Source of the DNA: Patiria pectinifera
Lineage: Eukaryota; Echinodermata; Asteroidea; Valvatida; Asterinidae
NCBI GenBank assembly: GCA_029964075.1
Contig: CM057146.1
Span: 10,745,501-10,809,500, forward strand
Length of the DNA: 64,000 nucleotides
Direction of reading: 5' to 3'
Shown: in pieces, positions 1-9,752 of the stretch
Layout: every line of letters starts with the position of its first letter
Position numbering within the stretch: the first letter of the stretch is position 1
The notes under the pieces: model-generated
Database searches by the model: none
The model's input: only the letters and a program-made list of their open reading frames with translations
What the model was told of the DNA's origin: nothing
Program-made: the position numbers and the translations under genes

Positions 1-271
1 CAAGATAACATGAAAACAAATTCGAGACTTTCTTAGAGGTCAGGATGTGTACACTTTACAAAAGAGATATCCGAGGAATAGAATTTTGGCCGAGGGACGA
101 GACGAGATACACGAGTTGGACTTGGTGGATGTTCTACATGTAACTTATCAAAGTACGGGATACAGAGGCTGCTTATGCAAACAAACGATCGTCTTCCAAC
201 ATGCATTCCCTAACCCCAAGGATCAGAAGCCAGCAGCATACCGTCAGGCATCCAGACAAGCTGTTATTTAG
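1..271 (+). pseudogene. Integrase N-terminal fragment, unit A
   Basis: Remnant of a retrovirus-like integrase of the kind carried by Polintons/adintoviruses. The peptide FLRGQDVYTL followed by KRYPRNRIL and ELDLVDV matches the conserved stretch before and at the first catalytic Asp of these integrases (typical form FLxxQDTYTLHKPxRRxFPRN...ADLVDM). A 15-bp deletion has removed the HKPAR segment that units C and D keep. After LDLVDV the reading frame runs into about 45 unrelated residues and stops. The rest of the catalytic core is absent, so no active enzyme is possible. Confidence 0.65.
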
Positions 272-745
272 TAAAGGGACAATGCAATGGATTTGTAATG
301 CAATCCTTAAAAATGCAGCTTTGGGTCCATCCCAACCATTCTCCTGTGTTTCTTTATCCCCTTTCATCTAATCAACACTGGTCCCCATTTCCCCCAGCAA
401 TCCCCCTCCCCCACACTCCTTTGTTCCCTAATCCCCTTTCATCCACTGAACACTGGTCCCTCCTCCAACCCTTCCTGATTGCCTGACCCATGCATTTTTT
501 GTTGTCACTGTGTCATTTGCCTCTGAAAAAGTCTTTGCTAAAGACTCTTATATCAGGCCTCTCAATTATTTGATGAAGCCATCAAAGAAGTGGAAGACGC
601 GTGAATTGGGTTAGAATAAAGTTGGCGGGAATTTCAACGAACAAAGACAAGGGAAATGGTTAAAAGGGGAAGGGTTGGCCCTCTCGACCCATCTTGCACT
701 TACACCGCTGAAAGCCATCATCGTCATAATCATCTAGCGTACACC
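272..745 (+). other. C/T-rich spacer and 5' leader of unit A accessory gene
   Basis: This spacer is rich in CCCCTTTCATC and CCCTAATCCCC motifs and recurs in units B, C and D (4490-4960, 8240-8726, 10760-11060). Bases 657-745 form a leader with AAAAGGGGAAGGGTTGGCCCTC that is also seen before the equivalent start codons in B, C and D, so it is probably the promoter/5' UTR. The short open frames inside it are not convincing genes. Confidence 0.5.
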
Positions 746-817
746 ATGTCGCGATATTTTGTCAACGAGAACTTCAATGCCGAGGAGGAGTGGGCGAGAC
801 TGGATGCCCCAGAATGA
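746..817 (+). pseudogene. Truncated first exon of accessory gene, unit A
   Basis: Starts MSRYFVNENFNAEEEWARLD and hits a TGA after 23 codons. The same exon in unit C continues to a GTAAGT donor, giving a three-exon gene. Here, and identically in unit B, the downstream part of the exon is replaced by other sequence, so the break predates the duplication of A and B. Confidence 0.6.
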
Positions 818-890
818 ACAAAGCAAGGAACAATCAATGGTCTAGTTGTTCTACTATCTCTTGCTGCCTCGGGATTGTTTCCGTGTTGTA

Positions 891-1394
891 ACATGTTTGT
901 AACATTCAGGGTTTTTAGGTGTGGAAGGGAGGAGGGCTTGAGAAACACAGGTATGAGACATTTGGGCTCTTTCATAAACCACAACATCGACATGGCAAAT
1001 AATCTACGGCAGTGTTGGATTGAGGAGGTGCGGGCCCACACTCCCGTCCCTGTGCTAGAAGAGCATCACGGCAAGGTGCTTCAACAGCATCACGGCAAGG
1101 TTGCAGTCGGAGGGGAGGACGAGTCACCGTAGCCGCCTCAAGGTCTCCGACGCCATGCAATACGCCCGGGTCTGCCCTCCACGAATGCCGTGGATAACTG
1201 TGCATTGGGCATATGTTATCCACTTTTCGTTCCCACTCGAGAGGCTGGCGGTGGCGGCAGTGCGGGGAGCGGTGATGTCTGCGATGACCTTCAAGGAGGT
1301 CATGGGCTTCCTTTATTGCACGGAGGAGTTACATCCGGCCGTGGCGGCTCTCGAACTACCACGGACACTCAAAGAGAAAATTCAATTTTACTGA
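891..1394 (+). pseudogene. Broken GC-rich ORF, unit A copy
   Basis: Near-identical to the intact 165-codon ORF of unit B at 5109-5606. The frame is broken near 1065-1100, where a short segment (CATCACGGCAAGG) occurs twice in place of the B sequence. The C-terminal half then continues in another frame to the stop at 1392-1394. I recognise no family. Its GC content is far higher than that of the flanks. Confidence 0.55.
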
Positions 1395-1669
1395 ATTGTG
1401 CTCCCACGACCCAACCGGCCCTTTTCAGGGCCACACATGTTCAAAAAAGAAATTGGAATTTATATCTGTCTTGTTTAACCGTCATTTAATTTTGTTTTTT
1501 ATCTCGTTTCCCGTAGCAAAACGTTATAAGCGCGATGTGTAATGCCACAGCGTTGACATGCGATAATAAGCCGCTCAGTCGTAGCATTTTTATATTCACG
1601 TCGTTTCCATTGCGCTAAGGCGTAAAAACACTGTCCCCACAAGTTATATTTTATTTTCCTCCATATTTG

Positions 1670-1677
1670 TATAAATA
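1670..1677 (+). promoter_or_regulatory. TATA box before the CxxC accessory ORF, unit A
   Basis: TATAAATA lies about 100 bp before the ATG-containing ORF at 1775 and is followed by an initiator-like TTCCGTCATT. The same block is conserved in unit B (5882-5889). Assignment is by motif and position only. Confidence 0.5.
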
Positions 1678-1773
1678 TCGGCTTTTGAAAGACCGAGTTC
1701 CGTCATTAACTGTTCCCAGGGTCGTTTACCCTCCAGTTCCCTCGGTCCATTATTCTCTTTTATAAGATTAATT

Positions 1774-2692
1774 AATGCTTCCTATTTATATTGATCGTAG
1801 ATATGAGAGATGTATCATAGATCATTCCTCACAAACAAAACATAGTTGTATAATGGAAACAAGAGAGAACCTTTTAAATCGGTATGTACATGTAGAAGAT
1901 ATGTTAGAGGACCTCTGTGACAACAGACATGAAGAATGCATCGATACATGGTTGTTAGAAGTCGAACACAATGAAGAATTACAGATGTATTATAGACATC
2001 CCGATATGGCCGTCCTCCTGCCTAATGACGACCTCTTCACGGAGGCTACAATTTTACTGTATTTGTTTGTTTCTCAATTTTTAAAATTAATGCTTCCTAT
2101 TTATATTGAACGTAGATGTGAGGGGTGTATTTCACAAACAAAACATAGTTGTATGATGGAAACAAGAGAGAACCTTTTAAATCGGTATGTAGAAGATATG
2201 TTAGAGGACCTCTGTGACAACAGACATGAAGAATGCATCGATACATGGTTGTTAGAAGTCGAACGCAATGAAGAATTACAGATGTATTAAAGACATCCCG
2301 ATATGGCCGTCCTCCTGCCTAATGACAACCTCTTCACGGAGGCTACAATTTTACTGTATATTTTTGTTTCTCAATTTTTAAAATTAATGCTCCCTATTTA
2401 TATTGAACGTAGATGTGAGGGGTGTATTTCACAAACAAAACATAGTTGTATGTCAGAAACAGAAGAAAACCTTTTAAATCGGTATGTAGAAGATATGTTA
2501 GAGGACCTTTGTGACAACAGACATGAAGAATGCATCGATACATGGTTGTTAGAAGTCGAACGCAATGAAGAATTACAGATGTATTATAGACATCCCGATA
2601 TGGCCATTCTGGATTTGTATCATTTCTTGTGTAGCGAATTGCAGCAAGAGGAAACATTAGACATTTTAAAACAGTTCATTTTACATTGTTAG
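1774..2692 (+). repeat. Tandem ~300-bp repeat, three copies
   Basis: Units of about 316, 297 and 305 bp begin with ATGCTTCCTATTTATATTGA or its one-base variant. They are more than 90% alike by eye, so the expansion is recent. Unit B has two copies of the same segment and unit C one. Confidence 0.85.
1775..2692 (+). CDS. Accessory ORF with C-x2-C...H-x-C module, tandemly triplicated
   Basis: Three consecutive copies of a ~300-bp coding segment start at 1774, 2090 and 2387. Each encodes an LPIYI lead, a cysteine/histidine module ([CS]-x2-C ... SQTKHSC), then an acidic helix-like tract (EDMLEDLCDNRHEECIDTWLLEV), a YYRHPD motif and, in the last copy only, the C-terminal LYHFLCSELQQEETLDILKQF ending at TGTTAG. 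Copies 1 and 2 are fused in one frame of 171 codons to a stop at 2290. Copy 3 is open from about 2303 to 2692. Internal copies lack the C-terminal tail, so this is a degraded tandem array rather than a designed repeat protein. The family is unnamed to me. The best-preserved homologue is at 11878-12705. Confidence 0.5.
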
Positions 2693-2885
2693 GATTTTTT
2701 TCTTCAAGGCTGTTTCCACAGAGATCCTTGTTTGGCTTCTAAATTTTTTTAATGTGCTAACCCTTGTTTTGTAGTTTTTCACTGTAGTAATATTTTGATG
2801 AGGGGATCTACTTTTATTTAATTGCGTATTTGTTCCGTTTTTTATAACTGTTTTATAAAAGTTTGATTCCTTTACCCTTGTAACA

Positions 2886-3254
2886 TGATACGGACATAAA
2901 TGTGGACGCAGCAAACCCGGACGCAAAAAAAACAGCTACCCCGTGTAATTTTTTTGCACTGCAGGACTGAATGGTCCATGTCAATATTCAAGGGGAAATC
3001 TGAGGTGGTATGTGATGTAAAAGAACAGTTCATTTTCAACTAAAATCGGTTTTAACAATGTTAATGAACAGGGCACGAAAAGGTTCACCAAGGGGGGAAA
3101 AATGTAAATTTGGAAACAGCCGTCGACTCGCGAGTCGCTACCGATTTAGTAAAAGCCGCCATTTTTTTTCGCACTTTCGTGCGACTGTCATGAGCGAAAG
3201 TTTGCCTCTCAAATTGGACTTTCCAAAAAAAATCCAGGTGAGGATTCAACCTCG
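2886..3254. other. Insert between duplicated 3' ends of unit A
   Basis: The unit's 3' UTR stops at about 2880. A segment absent from the other units follows. It includes a TTGCCTCTCAAATTGGACTTTCC stretch and GGTGAGGATTCAACCTCG just before the join. Then the accessory ORF's C-terminal coding region restarts at 3255. Units B and C carry no such insert. I see no clear terminal repeats. Confidence 0.5.
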
Positions 3255-3436
3255 GTGACAACAGACATGAAGAATGCATCAATACATGGTTGTTAGAAGT
3301 CGAACGCAATGAAGAATTACAGATGTATTATAGACATCCCGATATGGCCATTCTCGATTTGTACCATTTCTTGTGTAGCGAATTGCAGCAAGAGGAAACA
3401 TTAGACATTTTAAAACAGTTCATTTTACATTGTTAG
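3255..3436 (+). pseudogene. Duplicate C-terminal piece of the CxxC accessory ORF
   Basis: The sequence from GTGACAACAGACATGAAGAA to the TTACATTGTTAG stop repeats 2510-2692 with few changes but lacks the cysteine module and a start codon. The following 3' UTR (to about 3620) is also duplicated, and only this second copy continues into the complete unit tail. Confidence 0.7.
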
Positions 3437-4079
3437 GATTTTTTTCTTCAAGGCTGTTTCCACAGAGATCCTTGTTTAAATAGCTTTTTTTTTTTAATGT
3501 GCTAACCCTTGTTTTGTAGTTTTTTACTGTAGTAATATTTTGATGAGGGGATTTACTTTTATTTAATTGCGTATTTGTTCCATTTTTTATAATTGTTTGA
3601 TAAACGTTTGATTCCTTTAAATGTTTGTAACTTTTATTTCTTTTTAACGTTGTGATTTTTAAATCCTTTAAATGTATGTATTTTTTTAATTCAAATAGAA
3701 AAAAACCACTTGTAGAACAATTGTTTAAAAAATCTTGCGTTTGAAATAAAATGGTTGTAAATGTACTTTTTACCCTTCTGCGTTTTTGTTTGTTTGAAAC
3801 TTAAACTAAATAAATAAATAACTAAAATGAAGAAAAGAAAAAAAAAAGAAATAATAAAATAAAGAATAATATTAAGAAAAAGAAGAAGGAAATAAACATT
3901 ATAATAATAATACGAAGAAAATAAACAAATAAATTACAAAGAAAAATATGGAAAGAAAGCATGAAAAATGCTAATAATAAATATGAAAAAAAAATGATAC
4001 TGAGCCTCACCGTTAGTATTAAAGGAATTTAACTCTATCAAACGGACATTTTTAACTTTGGATTCGATAAGACAGGATC
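3437..4079 (+). other. 3' UTR-like and A/G-rich tail of unit A
   Basis: T-rich 3' sequence with AATAAA in TTTGAAATAAAATGG (about 3743-3757), then about 200 bp of A/G-rich low complexity with AAGAAGAAGGAAATAAACATTATAATAATAA, then the leader CTATCAAACGGACATTTTTAACTTTGG that precedes each integrase start. It is repeated in units B and C. Confidence 0.6.
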
Positions 4080-4478
4080 ATGGATGATTATGGACGGGTG
4101 GATTAATTAAAGACTTTATATTATGACATAGATCGTGAAAGCGGCTTGGGTAATATTGACAAGTTGTGTCGAGCGGCTAAGCAAAAGGGGAAATACAAGA
4201 TAACGCTAAAACAAATTTGAGACTTTCTTAGGGGTCAGGATACATATACTTCACATAAGCCCGCTAGAAAGAGATATCCGAGGAATAGAATTTTGGCCGA
4301 GGGACGAGACGAGATACACGAGTTGGACTTGGTGGATGTTCTACATGTAACTTATCAAAGTACGGGATACAGAGGTTGCTTATGCAAACAAACGATTGTC
4401 TTCCAACATGCATTCCCTATCCCCAAGGATCAGAAGCCAGCAGCATACCGTCAGGCATCCAGACTAGCTGTTATTTAG
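4080..4478 (+). pseudogene. Integrase N-terminal pseudogene, unit B
   Basis: Starts ATGGATGAT; the frame reads on into TLYYDIDRES, KGKYKIT, GQDTYTSHKPARKRYP and ELDLVDV, the N-terminal half of a Polinton-type integrase up to the first catalytic Asp region. Two in-frame stops are present (after GRVD, and before DFLRG). After LDLVDV the frame continues for about 45 codons of non-integrase sequence to TAG at 4476-4478, exactly as in unit A. The catalytic core beyond that point is missing. Confidence 0.7.
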
Positions 4479-4961
4479 TAAAGGGACAATGCAATGGATT
4501 TGTAATGCAATCCTTAAAAATGCAGCTTTGGGTCCATCCCAACCATTCTCCTGTGTTTCTTAATCCCCTTTCATCTAATCAACACTGGTCCCCATTCCCC
4601 CAGCAATCCCCCTTAATCCCCCTCCCCCACACTCCTTTGTTCCCTAATCCCCTTCCATCCACTGAACACTGGTCCCTCCTCCAACCCTTCCTGATTGCCT
4701 GACCCATGCATTTTTTGTTGTCACTGTGTCGTTTGCCTCTGAAAAAGTCTTTGCTAAAGACTCTTATATCAGGCCTCTCAATTATTTGATGAAGCCATCA
4801 AAGAAGTGGAAGACGCGTGAATTGGGTTAGAATAAAGTTGGCGGGAATTTCAACGAACAAAGACAAGGGAAATGGTTAAAAGGGGAAGGGTTGGCCCTCT
4901 CGACCCATCTTGCACTTACACCGCTGAAAGCCATCATCGTCATAATCATCTAGCGTACACC

Positions 4962-5033
4962 ATGTCGCGATATTTTTTCAATGAGAACTTCAATGCCGAG
5001 GAGGAGTGGGCGAGACTGGATGCCCCAGAATGA
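4962..5033 (+). pseudogene. Truncated first exon of accessory gene, unit B
   Basis: Same 23-codon MSRYF-type exon remnant as at 746-817, with one substitution (FF in place of FV) and the same TGA. It sits about 75 bp before the GC-rich ORF. Confidence 0.6.
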
Positions 5034-5108
5034 ACAAAGCAAGGAACAATCAATGGTCTAGTTGTTCTACTATCTCTTGCTGCCTCGGGATTGTTTCTGT
5101 GACGTAAC

Positions 5109-5606
5109 ATGTTTGTAACATTCAGGGATTTTAGATGTGGAAGGGAGGAGGGCTTGAGAAACACAGGTATGAGACATTTGGGCTCTTTCATAAACCCCAA
5201 CATCGACATGGCAAATAATCTACGGCAGTGTTGGATTGAGGAGGTGCGGGCCCACACTCCCGTCCCTGTGCTAGAAGAGCACAGGGACCGCTTCAACAGC
5301 ATCACGGCAAGGTTGCAGTCGGAGGGGAGGACGGGTCACCGTAGCCGCCTCAAGGTCTCCGACGCCATGCAATACACCCGGGTCTGCCCTCCACGAATGC
5401 CGTGGATAACTGTGCATTGGGCATATGTTATCCACTTTTCGTTCCCACTCGAGAGGCTGGCGGTGGCGGCAGTGCGGGGAGCGGTGATGTCTGCGATGAC
5501 CTTCAAGGAGGTCATGGGCTTCCTTCATTGCACGGAGGAGTTACATCCGGCCGTGGAGGCTCTCGAGCTACCACGGACACTCAAAGAGAAAATTCAGTTT
5601 TACTGA
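5109..5606 (+). CDS. Unrecognised 165-residue GC-rich ORF embedded in unit B
   Basis: Open from ATG 5109 to TGA 5604-5606. The product has a basic N-terminal segment, an acidic middle (QCWIEEVRAHTPVPVLEEH), a Cys-Pro-Pro turn (RVCPPRMPW), a hydrophobic stretch (ITVHWAYVIHFSF) and two helix-like segments, ERLAVAAVRGAVMSAMTF and EALELPRTLKEKIQF. No signal peptide or catalytic motif is evident, and I do not recognise the family. GC content is well above that of the AT-rich unit around it, which suggests foreign origin or different constraint. The first ~15 codons may be intronic, because an acceptor-like TTCAG lies at about 5122-5126. Unit A has a frameshifted copy. It could be an accessory gene of the parent element or a captured host gene. 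Confidence 0.45.
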   Translation: MFVTFRDFRCGREEGLRNTGMRHLGSFINPNIDMANNLRQCWIEEVRAHTPVPVLEEHRDRFNSITARLQSEGRTGHRSRLKVSDAMQYTRVCPPRMPWITVHWAYVIHFSFPLERLAVAAVRGAVMSAMTFKEVMGFLHCTEELHPAVEALELPRTLKEKIQFY

Positions 5607-5986
5607 ATTGTGCTCCCACCGACCCAACCGGCCCTTTTCAGGGCCACACATGTTCAAAAAAGAGATTTGAATTTATATCTGTCTTGTTTAACCGTCATTT
5701 AATTTTGTTTTTATCTCGTTTCCCGTAGCAAAACGTTATAAGCGCGATGTGTAATGCCACAGCGTTGACATGCGATAATATGCCGCTCAGTCGTAGCATT
5801 TTTATATTCACGTCGTTTCCATTGCGCTAAGGCGTAAAAACACTGTCCCCACTAGTTATATTTTATTTTCCTCCATATTTGTATAAATATCGGCTTTTGA
5901 AAGACCGAGTTCCAGCATTAACTGTTCCCATGGTCGTTTACCCTCCAGTTCCCTCGGTCCATTATTCTCTTTTATAAGATTAATTA
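5607..5986 (+). promoter_or_regulatory. Promoter block before CxxC ORF, unit B
   Basis: Contains TATAAATA at 5882-5889 with a downstream TTCCAGCATTAACTG, and a conserved upstream block AAAACGTTATAAGCGCGATGTG. It is shared almost base for base with unit A (1395-1774). Units C and D lack it; there the same domain is reached by splicing from an upstream exon. Confidence 0.45.
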
Positions 5987-6609
5987 ATGCTTCCTATTTA
6001 TATTGATCGTAGATATGAGGGATGTATCATAGATCACCCCTCACAAACAAAACATAGTTGTATAATGGAAACAAGAGAGAACCTTTTAAATCGGTATGTA
6101 GAAGATATGTTAGAGGACCTCTGTGACAACGGACATGCAGAATGCATCGATACATGGTTGTTAGAAGTCAAACGCAATGAAGAATTACAGATGTATTATA
6201 GACATCCCGATATGGTCGTCCTCCTGCCTAATGACGACCTCTTCATGGAGGCTACAATTTTACTGTATATTTTTGTTTCTCAATTTTTTAAATTAATGCT
6301 TCCTATTTATATTGATCGTAGATGAGAAGGGTGTGCCATAGATCACCCCTCACAAACAAAACATAGTTGTATGTCAGAAACAGAAGAAAACCTTTTAAAT
6401 CGGTATGTAGAAGTGTGTTAGAGGACCTCTGTGACAACAGACATGAAGAATGCATCGATACATTGTTGTTAGAAGTCGAACACAATGAAGAATTACAGAT
6501 GTATTATAGACATCCCGATATGGCCATTCTCGATTTGTACCATTTCTTGTGTAGCGAATTGCAGCAAGAGGAAAAATTAGACATTTTAAAACACTTCATT
6601 TTACATTAA
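5987..6609 (+). pseudogene. CxxC...HPSQ...HxC accessory ORF, unit B, two copies, frame-broken
   Basis: Copy 1 (5987-6296) encodes YEGCIIDHPSQTKHSCIM and the acidic helix and YYRHPD segments. It then runs into copy 2, which stops at the TGA in CGTAGATGA (about 6322-6325), before its cysteine module. An open frame restarts at 6367 and reaches the C-terminal LYHFLCSELQQEEKLDILKHF, stop 6607-6609. The first Cys of the C-x2-C pair is Tyr here, so metal binding by this copy is doubtful. A 3' UTR-like T-rich tail with AATAAA (about 6942) follows. Confidence 0.55.
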
Positions 6610-7246
6610 TAGGATTTTTTTCTTCAAGGCCGTTTCCACAGAGATCCTTTTTTTGCTTTTTTTGTGTGTGAATGTGCTACATGTAACCCTCGTTTTGTAG
6701 TTTTTCACAGTAATAATATTTTGATGAGGGGATTACTTTTATCAAATTGCGTATTTGTTCTGTTTTTTATAACTGTTTTATAAAAGTTTGATTCCTTTAA
6801 ATGTTTGTAATTTTTATTCCTTTTTAATGTGTGATTTTTTATTCCTAAATATATTCCTAAATATATGTATTTTTTTAAATTCAAATAGATTAAAAAACAC
6901 TTGTAGAACAATTGTTTAAAAAATCTTGCGTTTGAAATAAAATGGTTGTGAATGTACTTTTTGCCCTGAACTGCGTTGTTTTTTGTTTGAAACTTAAACT
7001 AAATAAATAAATAAATAAAATTAAGGAAAGAAAAAAGAAATATTAAGAAAAAGAAGAAGGAAATAAACATTATAATAATAATATGAAGAAAATAAACAAA
7101 TAAATTAAAAAGAAAAATATAGAAAGAAAGCATAAAAAATAATAATAAATATGAAAAAAAGATGATACTGAACCTCACCGTTAGTATTAAAATGAATTAA
7201 ACTATCAAACGGACATTTTTAACTTTGGCTTCGATAAGACAGGATC

Positions 7247-7516
7247 ATGGATGATAAAGGACGGGTGGATTACTTAAGGACTTTATATTATGACATAGAT
7301 CGTGAAAGCCACTTGGGTAGTATTGACAAGTTGTATCGCGCGGCTAAGCAAAAGGGGAAATACAAGATAACGCGAAAACAAATTTGAGACTTTCTTAGGG
7401 GTCAGGATGTGTATACTTTACATAAGCCCGCTAGAAAGAGATATCCGAGGAATAGAATTTTGGCCGTGGGACGAGACAAAATACACGAGTTGGACTTGGT
7501 GGATGTTTCTAACTGA
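7247..7516 (+). pseudogene. Integrase N-terminal pseudogene, unit C
   Basis: Begins MDDKGRVDYLRTLYYDIDRE and keeps the QDVYTLHKPARKRYP and ELDLVDV motifs of the Polinton-type integrase N-terminal region. One in-frame TGA lies just before DFLRG (about 7385). It ends LVDVSN with TGA at 7514-7516, immediately after the region of the first catalytic Asp. The same end point is seen in unit D. Confidence 0.75.
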
Positions 7517-8140
7517 GGTGCAATGCATTTGGTAATTAACCCCCAAAGAGCCCTTAGGGGGTTAGGGTTAATCCTAATTAACCCCTCTTTCCCTCATTCA
7601 GGCTAATACCCCATTCATCATCACTTTTCCTTTGTTCCTCCTGCTTCATTCAGTTCCCCATCCCTACCACACTCCATTGTTCCCTAATCCCCTTTTAATG
7701 ATGTTCCCCCTTCAATGGCTTCAAAAAGCATGTACACAGTCTTTACCCCAGCTAGTTTCAGCACTTAATTACATCGCTAGCGCTCCTCTTTTGCGGACAT
7801 AAATGTGCCCCCTCGAACATAAGTGTGCCCCTCGCGATGAAAACAAAACTGGCCCTTAAAGAGTTCTGACATGAATGATGAATATGAAAGTCAAGCCCAA
7901 AATCCTTACAATGCAACCTGAAAATAGGCACATAATGCAAAGTTTGCATAATGGCCAGTTAAGAAGAGCACCCCCTAATTTGGAAGATGGTACCATGGGA
8001 GGAAAGATCCATGTATGATGAAAACCAGTAAACATTCATCATGAGATTTCAACTGTGTCACCTTATTGTCGTTTAATTTTAGTTGACAAGTGAGCTGCCA
8101 TCTGAATAAAAAAACAACTTTTTTTAACCTCTCCAATTAC
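7517..8140. other. Insert in unit C with TTAGGG-rich start
   Basis: Begins after the integrase stop with AATTAACCCCC..CCCTTAGGGGGTTAGGGTTAATCC, a dyad also found after the integrase fragment in unit D (10650-10710). The rest has no convincing coding frame. Its right end rejoins the A/B sequence at AGAGGCTACAAAAGCAAACAAACG. Confidence 0.4.
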
Positions 8141-8726
8141 AGAGGCTACAAAAGCAAACAAACGATTGTCATCCAACATGCATTCCCTAGCCCCAAGGAT
8201 CAGAAGCCAGCAGCATACCGTCAGGCATCCAGACTAGCTGTTACTTAGTAAAGGGACAATGCAATGGATTTTTAATGCAATCCTTAAAAATGCAGCTTTG
8301 GGTCCATCCAACCATTCTCCTGTGTTTCCTAATCCCCTTTCATCTAATCAACACTGGTCCCCATTCCCCCAGCAATCCCCCTTAATCCCCCTCCCCCACA
8401 CTCCTTTGTTCCCTAATCCCCTTCCATCCACTGAACACTGGTCCCTCCTCCAACCCTTCCTGATTGCCTGACCCATGCATTTTTTGTCAGTGTCATTTGC
8501 CTCTGAAGAAGTCTTTGCTAAAGACATCTTATATCAGGCCTCTCAATTATTTGATGAAGCCATCAAAGAAGTGGAAGACGCGTGAATTGGGTTAGAATAA
8601 AGTTGGCGGGAATTTCAACTAACAAAGACAAGGGAAATGGTTAAAAGGGGAAGGGTTGGCCCTCTCGACCCATCTTGCACTTACACCGCTGAAAGCCATC
8701 ATCGTCATAATCATCTAGCGTACACC

Positions 8727-9453
8727 ATGTCGCGATATTTTGTCAACGAGAACTTCAATGCCGAGGAGGAGTGGGTGAGACTGCATGCCCTTGTGAGGAA
8801 CGACCCGATGTGGGGACAAGCCGTCCCGCACGCCCCTCTTGCAGCACCTCCGCTTCATCCGAGTTGGGAAATGGGTAAGTAACATTATTTTGAGTCTGAT
8901 ATCTATACCACACTCTCGTGCGTCTGTCACAAAGCTCCCTTAAAGTTATCCGTTTCCTATTTTTCCGTATTTTTATGGCTCTATTTTAATTTTTGTAACA
9001 CGCAGATCCTGGCCAAGATGCTCAACATCGAGAGGCTGAAATCATTGTCCTCACCTTGTCCGATGACGGTAAGTTTCTTTTACATATTTAACTGTGTTCA
9101 TATTTGTCTGTGTAACGCGAACGATGTTGTCGGAAAAAAAGTAAAGTAAAGCAGATTTGTATTATTTCACTTTATACGCAGATGACGAAGAGGGGTTTAC
9201 ACCATTGGGCCTATCACTGCCCAGCCCGGCTCTCGCTCTGCCTCAGACTCCACAGCTCAGCCCAGTTCCCGCTCAAGTTGCCCCGGCGCAAAATCCACCC
9301 TTCCTACCACCCAATGACGACCTCTTCACGGAGGCTACAATTGTACTGTATATTTTTGTTTCTCAATTTTTAAAATTAATGCTCCCTATTTATATTGAAC
9401 GTAGATGTGATGGGTGTATTAATTATAGATCATCCCTTACAAACAAAACATAG
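8727..9453 (+). CDS. Three-exon accessory gene, unit C (exons 8727-8874, 9006-9068, 9182-9453)
   Basis: Exon 1 starts MSRYFVNENFNAEEEWVRLH and ends at a GTAAGT donor (8875). Exon 2 (9006-9068) lies between CGCAG and GTAAGT. Exon 3 starts after ATACGCAG. All phases agree (1,1). The predicted product of about 160 residues has an acidic N-terminus, a Pro-rich linker (LPSPALALPQTPQLSPVPAQ), then the LFTEATIVLYIF and LMLPIYIERRCDGC segment of the CxxC domain. A small frameshift after CDGC removes the HSC half of the module and ends the frame at 9453. Out-of-frame remnants of the rest of the domain continue to about 9750. The parent protein is therefore: acidic N-terminus, proline linker, hydrophobic segment, Cys/His module, acidic helices. 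Confidence 0.55.
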
Positions 9454-9752
9454 TTGTATAATGGAAACAAGAGAGAAACTTTTAAATCGGTATGTAGAAG
9501 ATATGTTAGAGGACCTCAAGAATGCATCGATACATGGTTGTTAGAAGTCGAACGCAATGAAGAATTACAGATGTATTATAGACATCCCGATATGGCCATT
9601 CTCCTGTGACGACACATGAATGAATGCATCATCGACATGGTGTTTAGAAGTCAAACGCAATGAAGACATTCTCGATTTGTACCATTTCTTGTGTAGCGAA
9701 TTGCAGCATTAGGAAACATTAGACATTTTAAAACAGTTCATTTTACATTGTT
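9454..9752 (+). pseudogene. Out-of-frame C-terminal part of the CxxC accessory gene, unit C
   Basis: Carries the ETRE..LLNRYVEDMLEDL, WLLEVERNEELQMYYRHPD and FLCSELQ segments in changing frames, with internal deletions (about 9515) and a short partial duplication (about 9600-9665). It ends at TTACATTGTTAG. It is not translatable as one frame. Confidence 0.6.

Larger units (their letters stand above)
1..4079 (+). mobile_element. Polinton-derived unit A (5' end outside window)
   Basis: First of four head-to-tail units with the same order: integrase N-terminal fragment, C/T-rich spacer, short MSRYF-type exon, accessory ORFs, polyadenylation-like AATAAA (about 3746), then an A/G-rich tail (about 3800-4000). 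The unit is recognised by near-identity to unit B over most of its length. It is cut by the window edge inside the integrase fragment. Compared with B it has an extra tandem copy of the accessory ORF and a partial re-duplication of the 3' end. Assigning it to Polinton/adintovirus-type elements rests on the integrase fragment and on the polymerase fragments further right. Confidence 0.75.
4080..7246 (+). mobile_element. Polinton-derived unit B
   Basis: A complete unit from the integrase ATG at 4080 to the leader before the next ATG at 7247, about 3.17 kb. It has the same order as A and near-identity over the GC-rich ORF and spacer, so A and B are a recent tandem duplication. It contains the only intact copy of the GC-rich ORF. 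Confidence 0.75.
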
